Part shown: positions 41,194 to 49,502 of the stretch, piece after piece
Numbering within the stretch: the first letter of the stretch is position 1
Layout: each line of letters starts with the position of its first letter
Origin: Stercoripulliclostridium_A sp045577735
GTDB lineage: Bacteria > Bacillota > Clostridia > Christensenellales > DTU072
DNA length: 64,000 nt
Assembly (NCBI GenBank): GCA_045577735.1
Contig: JAZNIY010000017.1
Location: 1-64,000 of the forward strand
Reading direction: 5' to 3'
Position numbers and translations under genes: made by a program
Notes under the pieces: model-generated
What the model was told of the DNA's origin: nothing
The model's input: the letters and a program-made list of their open reading frames with translations, nothing else
The model's database searches: none

Positions 41194-42822
41194 ATGCAAA
41201 GAGAAGATTACCCCATACCGAATTTCATAAGACCTCATTTTAAATCACTCGACGGCGAGTGGCAAGTAACCCTTTATGCCGATGAAACGCCCCAAATCGA
41301 AACCATAGTTTTACCTTGTGAATTGGGCTCAAAGGCTAGTGGTGTAGGCGATGTTTCCGGCGTCCATACCGCCGTTTATGAAAAAACTTTTGATTTAAAC
41401 AGCATTGAAAAAACGGGCACCACCCTACTAAACTTTATCGGCATTTCCTCCTACAGCGAAATCTATTTGAACGACACGTTGATTACTCAAAACGCAGGTA
41501 GCATGCACTCCATTCATTTGGACGTTTCGCTTGTGGTTAAAGAGGGCGAAAACAAGTTAATCGTCGTCGCCAAACGCTCCCTAGAAGAAAACGTTCCATT
41601 AGGTATACTTGGAGAGGTTTGGCTAGAGTTTAGCGCAAAAAGTTATTTTGGCACAATTAGAACCTATGGCTCTTTGCGCGACAAGAGCATTTATATCCAA
41701 GGCGCCGTGGCCGGTGAAACCGAAGGGTACAAGGTCAAGGTAGAAATTGCCTATGCCAAAAAGCCCGTTGCAACTTACGAATATACCGCAAGACCGGTTC
41801 TCAATCTTTCTGCAAATCTTAAAACGCAAGCGGTATTCTTGTGGCAATCTTTGGAGCCAAGATTTTACGAATTGAGGATTTCTCTCTATAATGCTCGTGG
41901 TGGTCTATGCGATCAAATTTACACCTACTGTGCTTTTAGGGATGTCAACCTAGTCGACAATAAGCTTTACGTCAATGGTCAACCTACCTTCGTAAGAGCC
42001 GTCGAAGTTGCTGGCGTTTATCCCCACACGGGAATAGTCCCAGGCTCCTCTAAAGCAATCGCACAAGATTACGCCTCCGCCATGATGCTCGGCTTTAACG
42101 CCATTCACTTTAATCGTTATCCCACCCCTCGCGAACTTTACATTGCCGACAAGCTGGGTCTTATGGTTCGTGCTAGCATGGGGGGAGAGAGTAAAAACAC
42201 CGACGTTCCAGAAAACTTCAATGCGTTTGCTACTGAAGCACAGGCAATGTTAAATCGTGATTTTGGGCACCCCAGTTTGATAATACAAGTACCCTTTACT
42301 AACTATTCTGGAAGTGCTGTCGTGCAAACGTCCACTTACAAACTCTTTAAGCAAACCGACCCAACCAAGCTTTGTAGCACGAGTGGTGGTGACCTCTATG
42401 CAACCGATTTGTATGAATTTAGAGAGGAAAGCGCCAAGCGAGAAGAGGTGGAAGAGTGGCTCATATATCGCTTTAACGGAGTAAAACTTTCAGAGAAGGA
42501 AGATGCTAAACGTCGCAAGCATAAGCCCGAATTATTGTCCGAGGATAAACTTCGTACTATGCCCTTCTATCTTGGTAGTTTTTGTGCCGGCAACCTTCGT
42601 GCAAACGACCAATATTCCGAAGTTCGTTTTATTAACACCTACGCCGAGCAATACGACCTTATCTCCGCTAGTGGCGCCGTTGGTTTTACTTTCAATAAAC
42701 TTTATGACCAAGGCGACAGTAGAAACGGCCTACTAACCGAAAATCGTGATTTTAAACTTAGTCGCGAGGGCATTGCAAAACTGCGTGCAATAAACAAGAA
42801 AAAGGCCTTTGGCGAGCCCTAA
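41194..42822 (+). CDS. GH2-family-like protein with both catalytic Glu positions substituted
   Basis: 542 residues from the ATG at 41194, placed by the promoter. The GH2 layout is visible: sugar-binding jelly roll ('KSLDGEWQVTL', 'FIGISSYSEIYLNDTLI'), immunoglobulin-like domain, then a TIM-barrel ('KLYVNGQPTFVRAVEVAGVY', 'MLGFNAIHF', 'IADKLGLMV'). Relatives have VPFNESWG with the acid/base Glu; here it is VPFTNYSG (Asn370 in that place). The nucleophile strand, normally like LSEFGG, is LGSFCAG (Ser462). It may be a pseudoenzyme or bind carbohydrate. No signal peptide is seen. Confidence 0.75.
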   Translation: MQREDYPIPNFIRPHFKSLDGEWQVTLYADETPQIETIVLPCELGSKASGVGDVSGVHTAVYEKTFDLNSIEKTGTTLLNFIGISSYSEIYLNDTLITQNAGSMHSIHLDVSLVVKEGENKLIVVAKRSLEENVPLGILGEVWLEFSAKSYFGTIRTYGSLRDKSIYIQGAVAGETEGYKVKVEIAYAKKPVATYEYTARPVLNLSANLKTQAVFLWQSLEPRFYELRISLYNARGGLCDQIYTYCAFRDVNLVDNKLYVNGQPTFVRAVEVAGVYPHTGIVPGSSKAIAQDYASAMMLGFNAIHFNRYPTPRELYIADKLGLMVRASMGGESKNTDVPENFNAFATEAQAMLNRDFGHPSLIIQVPFTNYSGSAVVQTSTYKLFKQTDPTKLCSTSGGDLYATDLYEFREESAKREEVEEWLIYRFNGVKLSEKEDAKRRKHKPELLSEDKLRTMPFYLGSFCAGNLRANDQYSEVRFINTYAEQYDLISASGAVGFTFNKLYDQGDSRNGLLTENRDFKLSREGIAKLRAINKKKAFGEP

Positions 42823-42835
42823 TAGATTGCCATTA

Positions 42836-42863
42836 AACCAAGCTATTGGTTGGTTTTTTATTT
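42836..42863 (+). terminator. Terminator after the GH2-like gene
   Basis: AACCAA and TTGGTT pair over GCTA, followed by GGTTTTTTATTT. It separates the gene from the sialidase promoter. Confidence 0.65.
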
Positions 42864-42882
42864 AAAGGATATATTTTCGCCC

Positions 42883-42911
42883 TTGCAAATAACTACGCGG
42901 TATGGTAATAT
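42883..42911 (+). promoter_or_regulatory. Promoter of the sialidase gene giving a predicted leaderless mRNA
   Basis: TTGCAA (42883-42888), 17 nt with CGCG, TAATAT (42906-42911), then 6 nt and the ATG at 42918. No ribosome binding site is present. Confidence 0.7.
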
Positions 42912-42917
42912 ATTTTT

Positions 42918-44192
42918 ATGAGAACACCAATTAAAGTATTTAGTAAAGAAACAGGTAACGCAAACAATTACCGCATTCCCTCCCTCGTCCGTTTGAACGA
43001 TGGTAGTTTAGTGGCAAGTGCAGACGAGCGCTTTTATACTGCCTCCGATAACCCCAACCGAATTGAAAAAGTTGTTAGAATCTCTAACGATAACGGCATA
43101 ACTTGGGGCAAGCAAATTACTGCCGTTGCAACACTTGGTGACGATAAACAGCACTCATCCGCCGCCGTTGACCCTGCAACCCTATATGACGATGCTACTA
43201 ATACTATTTTTATGCTTTACTCTTTTACCCCTGCCGGCATAGGCATACTTAATTGTGGCGCAGGCTCCGGTTTAATAGAGGGCAAACAAAAAGTAGTCAA
43301 AGGTCTTTGTAACTACGTCGTTGAAAACGGAGAACTCACCCACAAAGGTAAGAGCGTGGGCGTTAAAGTAGGCGAAGCCGGCAATCTTTCTTGTGGTGGC
43401 AACCTATTTACTGCAACGTCACCCTACAAGGCATACGGTACTTCCTATCTTATGCTCACAAAGTCCACAGATGGTGGCAACAGTTGGAGCGCCCCTATTT
43501 GCCTAGATGCTATGGTTAAATCCAAGAGAATGCACTTCTTAGGTTCAGGTCCCGCTAACGGCATAAAGATTAAAGAGGGCAAATATGCCGGTAGACTTGT
43601 TTTCCCCGTTTACTATGGATTAACCAAATGGCCCATGAGCCTTACTTGTGCAGTAATTTGGAGTGATGACAATGGCAAAACTTGGGAAATTGGTGCCACT
43701 CCCGAAATAGATGGCAGATTCCCCAAGAAAAATCCTTGGATTATTCCCGACCCACTAATGACAACGGAAAGTCAAGTTGTAGAACTTCCCGGTGGTGACC
43801 TTGCCGTATTTATGCGCAACCATAATAAAAAGAGAAGAATACTTCGTGCCGTTTCCAAAAATGGTGGTGCTAGCTGGGAGAAGCCCGAATTCATAGAAGA
43901 CCTTCCCCATTGCATATGTCAAATTACAGCTATCGGCTTTGAATACGAGGGCAAATATACCATTGCTTGCATTAATGCAAGCGACACCAAAAAGAGGGTT
44001 AACGGCAAGCTCAAGATCTCTCTTGACGAAGGCAAGACCTTCCCCTACTCCTATACCATTACAGAGGGTGAATTCGTTTACAGTAGTGCCGTATACCTAG
44101 GCAATGGTGATATCGCCGTTCTCTACGAAGACAACACCAAACACGAAGACATCAAATTTACGGTAATAAACCTAAAAGAAGTAATTAAATAA
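42918..44192 (+). CDS. GH33 exo-alpha-sialidase without a signal peptide
   Basis: 424 residues. The FRIP-like motif is 'NNYRIPSLVRLNDGSLVASA' (first Arg and the catalytic Asp in SADERF). Four Asp boxes occur: SNDNGITW, STDGGNSW, SDDNGKTW and SKNGGASW. Further Arg in 'GKYAGRLVFPVYYG' and 'GGDLAVFMRNH', and the Tyr/Glu end 'GEFVYSSAVYLGNGDIAVLYE' split over that segment, complete the active site. Unlike most sialidases no export signal is visible, so it may act inside the cell on imported sialosides. A terminator follows. Confidence 0.9.
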   Translation: MRTPIKVFSKETGNANNYRIPSLVRLNDGSLVASADERFYTASDNPNRIEKVVRISNDNGITWGKQITAVATLGDDKQHSSAAVDPATLYDDATNTIFMLYSFTPAGIGILNCGAGSGLIEGKQKVVKGLCNYVVENGELTHKGKSVGVKVGEAGNLSCGGNLFTATSPYKAYGTSYLMLTKSTDGGNSWSAPICLDAMVKSKRMHFLGSGPANGIKIKEGKYAGRLVFPVYYGLTKWPMSLTCAVIWSDDNGKTWEIGATPEIDGRFPKKNPWIIPDPLMTTESQVVELPGGDLAVFMRNHNKKRRILRAVSKNGGASWEKPEFIEDLPHCICQITAIGFEYEGKYTIACINASDTKKRVNGKLKISLDEGKTFPYSYTITEGEFVYSSAVYLGNGDIAVLYEDNTKHEDIKFTVINLKEVIK

Positions 44193-44197
44193 TTTAA

Positions 44198-44223
44198 AAA
44201 GGCTCTCTTAATTGAGAGCCTTT
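44198..44223. terminator. Bidirectional terminator between sialidase and P-type ATPase genes
   Basis: AAAGGCTCTC (44198-44207) pairs with GAGAGCCTTT (44214-44223) over a 6-nt loop. Confidence 0.8.
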
Positions 44224-44342
44224 AGTTTATTCATTTTCTTTGTTCTTTTTCCATATAATTACTCCTTTTTATTTGTTATCATAGTCATTGTAAATTTCGC
44301 GAGAGAAAACACGAACTACTTTTTAGGAGTTTGCATCATTAG

Positions 44343-46814
44343 CTATGCCTTTTTGATTTTTAGCGTTGCTTTTATTTTTTCTATAATGGGGTTTATGACT
44401 CCGTTGATTTTTAATTTGACTTTTCCAATTAGCCTACTAATGGCATCTATCCACTTTTGGGGAATATATTTTATTGCAAAATATAAACCTATGAATATTC
44501 CTATGCCACCAACAGATACGGGTAAAGCAAGGATTAGCATATCAATATTGTACTCGTGGCATAAGCCGAACAACGTCCTTGAGAACTCTAGGAAGAAGCA
44601 AGCCGTAAAGAATAGTGCCAATACGGCTATTAATGCAACACGTAGCTTGGTAAAGGGTATACAAAGTTTAACTATAAAGGTTAAGCCTATTGCTACCGTT
44701 ACGATTACACATACCGTGGAAAGCTGTGCTTCGCTTAACGTCAACGCAGGTGCTGCGAGATATACCGTCAGTACTGCAAGTACGATTGCTATGGAACAAG
44801 GAAGGGCGTTCCTTATTACCGTAGGCATAAATCTACCCTTTACAATTTCCCTGTTTGGCTCTAGTGCAAGTATGAATGCCGGAGGCCCAATTGTAATGTA
44901 TCCTACAAGCGTCAAGTTCTTGGGAGCAAATGGTAATGATGCCGAAAGTATCATAAAGATGAATGCAAACGCGCAGTTATATAACGTCTTTATTAGGAAT
45001 AGCGCGGCACTTCTTTGTAGGTTGTTTATGCACCTTCTACCCTCTGCAACAACTTTGGGCATACTTGCAAAATTGTCATCCAAAAGCACCAATTTGGATA
45101 CGTTTTTGCTTGCATCCGAACCACTGGCGACGGCAATAGAGCAGTCAGCTTCGCGAAGGGCAAGAACGTCGTTAACACCGTCACCCGTCATGCCTACCGT
45201 ATGTCCTTTTTGCTTTAATGCTTTAACAAGCATCAATTTTTGGTCGGGGGAAACTCTACCGAAAATGGTGTATTTTTCAGCAGCTTCATAGACCATTTCT
45301 TCCGTTGTTAACGTGCTAGCATCAACGTAGTTTTCAGCGTCCTCCAACCCCGCTCTTGAAGCAACACTTTTAACGGTAATAGGATTATCACCAGATATAA
45401 TTTTAATGGTAACGCCCTGTTCCTTGAAGAAGTTAAGGGTGTCTTTTGCTTCTGCTCTAATCTTGTCTGCAATAAGCACGAGACCCATGAGTTCCAGTCC
45501 CTCGGGAAGAGCGTTGTCTATCATTTGAGAGGTTCCGCTAGCAACGGCAATTACACGCATGCCACGAGCAGAATAACTCTCTATTTCCTCTTTGAGTTCG
45601 GGACTCATATCCTTGAATATAAATTCGGTTGCGCCCATTAATAAGGAGCCGTTTTCAAGGTTTATTCCACTATATTTTCTTTGAGAACTAAAGGGTACTA
45701 CGGAAACAGCGTTTTGGTAATTGGTTAGCTTAACCGTATAATCTTTAATCGCAAGTGCAGTAGGATTGGTATCCCCCACGTTATTTACCAGCGATGCCAG
45801 TGCGTTTTTAATCTCTTCGAGGCTTCCACTCTTTTCGACAATTTCGGTTACTTCCATTTTGCCCTCGGTAATGGTGCCGGTTTTGTCCAAACAAAGCACG
45901 TCTACGCGAGCAAGAATTTCCGAACAGTATAGGTCTTGAGCAAGGGTGTTGTGACGAGAAAGTTTAACTACGGACACACAAAATACAGCCGAAGTCAAAG
46001 CAACTAGTCCACTTGGAATCATGCCGATTAAGGTTCCCATAACCGTCAAAACGGTTTCGTTAAGTTCATTATTTTGCATAAAATACTTTACACAGAATAG
46101 TGCTACTCCAAGGGGAACGAGTATGATGCTCATAATCTTAATAAACTTTGTGAGCGAGGTTGCAATTTCACTATTTTGGGCCTTGAGTTTCTTTGCACCC
46201 ATTGTGATTTTAGTTGCGTAGTTGTCTTGTCCAACGTGAATTACCTTGCTAACTGCAGTACCGCTAATTACGAAACTACCACTAAGTAGTTCGTCTCCCA
46301 CGCCCTTGGTTATTGGGTCGGATTCACCCGTAATTAGAGATTCGTTTACTTCTATGGTGCCCTCAACGACAACGGCATCAGCACAAATTTGACTGCCACT
46401 GGCAAGTTCAATATAATCGTCCAGCACAATATCTTTAAGTGCGATATTTACCTTTTCACCATTACGAATTGCAACGACCTTAGGCGCACTCAAAAGTGAG
46501 AGCTTGTCTATGGTTCTTTTTGCCTTTAACTCTTGGAATATACCCATAAACAGATTGGTAATAACCACAAGCAAAAAGCCGAAGTTGGACAGTCCGTCCA
46601 TATTCTTGGGAACAAAGAACAATAGAATTACGCTTATTGCCACAAACAGTAAGTTAAAGAAGGTTATAATATTAGTTCTTAAAATTTGGGCAACAGACTT
46701 GGTTTTAACGTTTTGGTCGCCGTTAACCTTACCACTAGCAATTCTTTCCTGCACTTCGGCATTGGAAAGCCCTACTATTTTATCTTCATTCATACACGTC
46801 TCTTTTACTTCCAT
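44343..46814 (-). CDS. CtpE-like cation-transporting P-type ATPase
   Basis: 823 residues from the ATG at 46814, preceded by AAAGGA. The phosphorylation motif is DKTGTITEGK, the actuator loop 'VNESLITGESDPIT', and the hinge 'MTGDGVNDVLALREADCSIA'. 'MGTLIGMIPSGLVALTSAVF' in helix M4 resembles CtpE-type calcium pumps more than CopA or ZntA. There is no N-terminal CxxC metal domain. It exchanges a cation across the membrane with ATP. Substrate (Ca2+ likely) is inferred. Confidence 0.85.
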   Translation of the reverse strand: MEVKETCMNEDKIVGLSNAEVQERIASGKVNGDQNVKTKSVAQILRTNIITFFNLLFVAISVILLFFVPKNMDGLSNFGFLLVVITNLFMGIFQELKAKRTIDKLSLLSAPKVVAIRNGEKVNIALKDIVLDDYIELASGSQICADAVVVEGTIEVNESLITGESDPITKGVGDELLSGSFVISGTAVSKVIHVGQDNYATKITMGAKKLKAQNSEIATSLTKFIKIMSIILVPLGVALFCVKYFMQNNELNETVLTVMGTLIGMIPSGLVALTSAVFCVSVVKLSRHNTLAQDLYCSEILARVDVLCLDKTGTITEGKMEVTEIVEKSGSLEEIKNALASLVNNVGDTNPTALAIKDYTVKLTNYQNAVSVVPFSSQRKYSGINLENGSLLMGATEFIFKDMSPELKEEIESYSARGMRVIAVASGTSQMIDNALPEGLELMGLVLIADKIRAEAKDTLNFFKEQGVTIKIISGDNPITVKSVASRAGLEDAENYVDASTLTTEEMVYEAAEKYTIFGRVSPDQKLMLVKALKQKGHTVGMTGDGVNDVLALREADCSIAVASGSDASKNVSKLVLLDDNFASMPKVVAEGRRCINNLQRSAALFLIKTLYNCAFAFIFMILSASLPFAPKNLTLVGYITIGPPAFILALEPNREIVKGRFMPTVIRNALPCSIAIVLAVLTVYLAAPALTLSEAQLSTVCVIVTVAIGLTFIVKLCIPFTKLRVALIAVLALFFTACFFLEFSRTLFGLCHEYNIDMLILALPVSVGGIGIFIGLYFAIKYIPQKWIDAISRLIGKVKLKINGVINPIIEKIKATLKIKKA

Positions 46815-46845
46815 AGAGATCATCCTTTAGGTATTAGATATATTC

Positions 46846-46874
46846 ATTATAGCACACGCGTATTTTGCGCGCAA
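46846..46874 (-). promoter_or_regulatory. Promoter of the P-type ATPase
   Basis: Minus strand: TTGCGC (46874-46869), 17-nt spacer containing ACGCGTGTGC, TATAAT (46851-46846). Confidence 0.75.
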
Positions 46875-46890
46875 GATATAATATTTCATA

Positions 46891-46919
46891 TTGAATTATA
46901 ATATTTATAGTGATATAAT
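46891..46919 (+). promoter_or_regulatory. Promoter of the LCAT-like hydrolase
   Basis: TTGAAT (46891-46896), 17 nt, TATAAT (46914-46919), 42 nt before the ATG. Confidence 0.75.
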
Positions 46920-46961
46920 AATTCAAAGGGAAAATTAAATTTATATTAGTGGAGGTCAAAT

Positions 46962-48353
46962 ATGGGAAACACTTTTGCCAAAAGGTTATCCATCACGTTA
47001 GTAGTAATTTTACTTGCTCTCACTATAACGCTAGGTGCAGTTGGTTTTGTTGCAAAAAAAGAGCCAAAGCGCGCCATAGTAATAGTTACGGCCTTCCTCT
47101 CCGGTGGACTCTATCTTAATAATGAAGACGGCACCCAAACCCAACTTTGGGACCCCGCGCTAAATTATGAAGATTTCCCTGTTCAAGAGGTTATGGACCC
47201 CGTTAACGGCCTAGTCCTATCCGAAGACTTAATCAGCAAAGTTATTTCGGGCGTTGGTGGTTTCCCCAAACTTCTCAACATACTGCTTGATGAAGAAGCA
47301 AGCATTTTTAACAATCTTAAAGTTGATATCGTAACGGGCAAATCCATTAAGGATATTTCCCCAGCTAATCCCGATTCACCCAATCGTTTGAAGTATGGTG
47401 CTATAAATTGCTATAGACAAACCTATGACGAAATGGTTGCAGAATATGGCGATATTGCAGAAGTCGTGGTATTCAACTATGACTGGCGCCTTGACAACGA
47501 GGATAACGCAAAACTTCTTGAAGAGTTTATTAACGAACGCGAATATGACGAAATCGTACTAACCAGCCACAGTATGGGCGGAAACGTGGTAAGCTTATAT
47601 CTGCAAAAGGAAGAAAATCGCGACAAAGTTGTGCTTTATGCTCCCTATGCTCCCGCAACGCTAGGTGCCGTTGATGCTCTGGTATATCTTGAGGACCCTG
47701 CCAGACTGCTTGCCGGAATGAATCTTGGCGCTCTAGGTGGCATTGGAAGCCTACTTGATATTGAAGGAATAGTTCGCGACGTTGCAACCCCCTTCCTAAG
47801 ATGTCTTGTAAGTATGTACCAACTCCTTCCCTCACCCTATCTTATGACGAGTGGTCAATATTCCAACACCGGCGACGACTTTATGATTACCGTTGACGGC
47901 AATCCCATTACAACGGCAGAAGAGTTGATATCATTCTATAAATCACGCCCCTATGCAAAAGTTGACGGCGAATGGATATATCCCCTACAAGTGGAAGAAA
48001 ACGGCAAGACCAGACTGGAAAACTATTGGGAAAATTCCCGCGTTATGGTTGACGGAGTCTCCACCCACACCACAAATCTTGTTAATACCACTTACTTTAT
48101 AGGCGTTGGTCAAAACGGTGCAGAGGGAGCAAACTTTATCACCAATGAAAATGGTGAAGTAGTACTTGATACCGTTCGTTACACTACCAATGGCGACAAT
48201 ATGGTTCTTGAGTATTCTGCAACCTGCGGTAACGATCCTTACGCCGATAACGTAGTACGCATTTCTAACGGCCACCTTAACGTTGGCGTAAACTTTAACG
48301 TATTACTAAAAGAACGCACCTTTGAAGAAATAAATAAGGTTTGGAGAGATTAG
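46962..48353 (+). CDS. Lecithin:cholesterol-acyltransferase-like alpha/beta hydrolase (membrane-anchored or secreted)
   Basis: 463 residues with a signal/anchor (about 8-30) and GGAGG before the ATG. The nucleophile elbow is 'LTSHSMGGNVVSLYL', and LCAT-like features 'GAINCYRQTYDEMVAEYGD', 'VVFNYDWRLDNEDNA' and the C-terminal 'GDNMVLEYS' are present. It should act on lipid or ester substrates at the cell surface; the actual substrate is unknown. The terminator follows the stop. Confidence 0.82.
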   Translation: MGNTFAKRLSITLVVILLALTITLGAVGFVAKKEPKRAIVIVTAFLSGGLYLNNEDGTQTQLWDPALNYEDFPVQEVMDPVNGLVLSEDLISKVISGVGGFPKLLNILLDEEASIFNNLKVDIVTGKSIKDISPANPDSPNRLKYGAINCYRQTYDEMVAEYGDIAEVVVFNYDWRLDNEDNAKLLEEFINEREYDEIVLTSHSMGGNVVSLYLQKEENRDKVVLYAPYAPATLGAVDALVYLEDPARLLAGMNLGALGGIGSLLDIEGIVRDVATPFLRCLVSMYQLLPSPYLMTSGQYSNTGDDFMITVDGNPITTAEELISFYKSRPYAKVDGEWIYPLQVEENGKTRLENYWENSRVMVDGVSTHTTNLVNTTYFIGVGQNGAEGANFITNENGEVVLDTVRYTTNGDNMVLEYSATCGNDPYADNVVRISNGHLNVGVNFNVLLKERTFEEINKVWRD

Positions 48354-48371
48354 TTTTTACTTTGTAAGCAC

Positions 48372-48401
48372 AAAAAAAGAGCGGTTAACCCGCTCTTTTT
48401 T
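48372..48401. terminator. Bidirectional terminator between two convergent hydrolase genes
   Basis: A GAGCGG/CCGCTC stem flanked by long A and T runs, between stops at 48353 and 48413. Confidence 0.75.
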
Positions 48402-48412
48402 AATTTGTTGTA

Positions 48413-49372
48413 TTACAGACTTTCAATAAATTCGCTCAGTGCATTTTTGTAGCCCTCGGTATCATTAAAGATTGCTTGGGCGTGACCTGCAGATTCTACA
48501 ACGAATTTTTTCGTGGGAGCAGAACAACTATCTACTAAAGCGTTGCACATATAATAAGGAACGAACATATCCTTTGCGCCGTGTACGAAGAGTACGGGAA
48601 CGGCACTATTTGCTACTGCCTTAATGGAGCTATCTTTAAAACCAACCTTCGCGAATCTCTTTGAGAAGTATTCTGCAATGTGCAAAATGGGGAAGGGTGA
48701 GAGGTGATATATTTGTTTAATTTGATACACGAATACGTCCCAAGGCTTGCTAAATGCACTATCACTAATTATGCCCTTAACCTCGCTACCAACGTCACCG
48801 GAAACCAGAAGCGCAGAGTTCGCACCTATGTCAATACCATGAACAATGATGCTACCACCCTCAACGAGTTCGTTGATCTTGGATATCCAAGAAAGCAAAT
48901 CGTGTGATTCCTTTTTGCCAAACGTTATATGTTTGCCACCGCTTTCAGCGTGTCCGCGTGATGTAACGAGTAATACGTTATATCCCTTTTCCATATAGAA
49001 AGGAACAAAGGCAGAAAAACATTTTACGCCAGAGGTAAGATATCCGGGCAAACAAATAACGGTTTTCTTTGAATCATCAACTTTATAAAATCTTGCAAAA
49101 AGTCTTACGTCATCACTAGCCGTTACGGATTCCCAAGTAAAGGACGTGCCTTTTAGTGCGCTATAACTATCGTCACGGAAATCGTTAAAATCTTGTAAGT
49201 TAGGTCCAAGAGCACCGACGTATGGACTTTGCTCCAACCTATCAATTGATTCTTTTCTATGACAAAGGTCTTTGTAAGTGAGATAACCGCAAAGGAAAAG
49301 CACGGCAATAATAATGCCACATGCGATTAGCAAACATCCTATTGAAAGACCAACTATTTCAGGTATAGTCAT
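48413..49372 (-). CDS. Membrane-anchored alpha/beta hydrolase with Asp in place of the nucleophile Ser
   Basis: 319 residues with an N-terminal membrane helix (about 8-32). The fold pattern is clear: 'TVICLPGYLTSG' (oxyanion), 'VTSRGHAESGG', the elbow 'VHGIDIGANSALLVSG', 'VHGAKDMFVPYY' (acid) and 'ESAGHAQA' (His). Relatives of this subgroup read HGxSMG at the elbow; here Asp181 replaces Ser. It could use an Asp nucleophile like dehalogenases and epoxide hydrolases, or be inactive. AGGAG precedes the ATG. Confidence 0.8.
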   Translation of the reverse strand: MTIPEIVGLSIGCLLIACGIIIAVLFLCGYLTYKDLCHRKESIDRLEQSPYVGALGPNLQDFNDFRDDSYSALKGTSFTWESVTASDDVRLFARFYKVDDSKKTVICLPGYLTSGVKCFSAFVPFYMEKGYNVLLVTSRGHAESGGKHITFGKKESHDLLSWISKINELVEGGSIIVHGIDIGANSALLVSGDVGSEVKGIISDSAFSKPWDVFVYQIKQIYHLSPFPILHIAEYFSKRFAKVGFKDSSIKAVANSAVPVLFVHGAKDMFVPYYMCNALVDSCSAPTKKFVVESAGHAQAIFNDTEGYKNALSEFIESL

Positions 49373-49444
49373 AATTAACTCCTAAAACTATGTTTTATTA
49401 CCCTAATTATAACCCTTTGGTTATTTTTTGTAAAGTATTTTGTC

Positions 49445-49473
49445 TTGAACAACTCTTTAGGCTATGTTATAAT
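49445..49473 (+). promoter_or_regulatory. Promoter of the metallophosphoesterase gene
   Basis: TTGAAC (49445-49450), 17 nt, TATAAT (49468-49473), followed by a 29-nt stretch with AGGAG before the ATG. Confidence 0.75.
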
Positions 49474-49502
49474 AAGTATATTAACCCCACTTAGGAGTAT
49501 TT

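Noticed and set aside
44212..45291. Long plus-strand frame of 359 residues
   Set aside because: Antisense to the P-type ATPase C-terminal half, without ribosome binding site or recognised domain.
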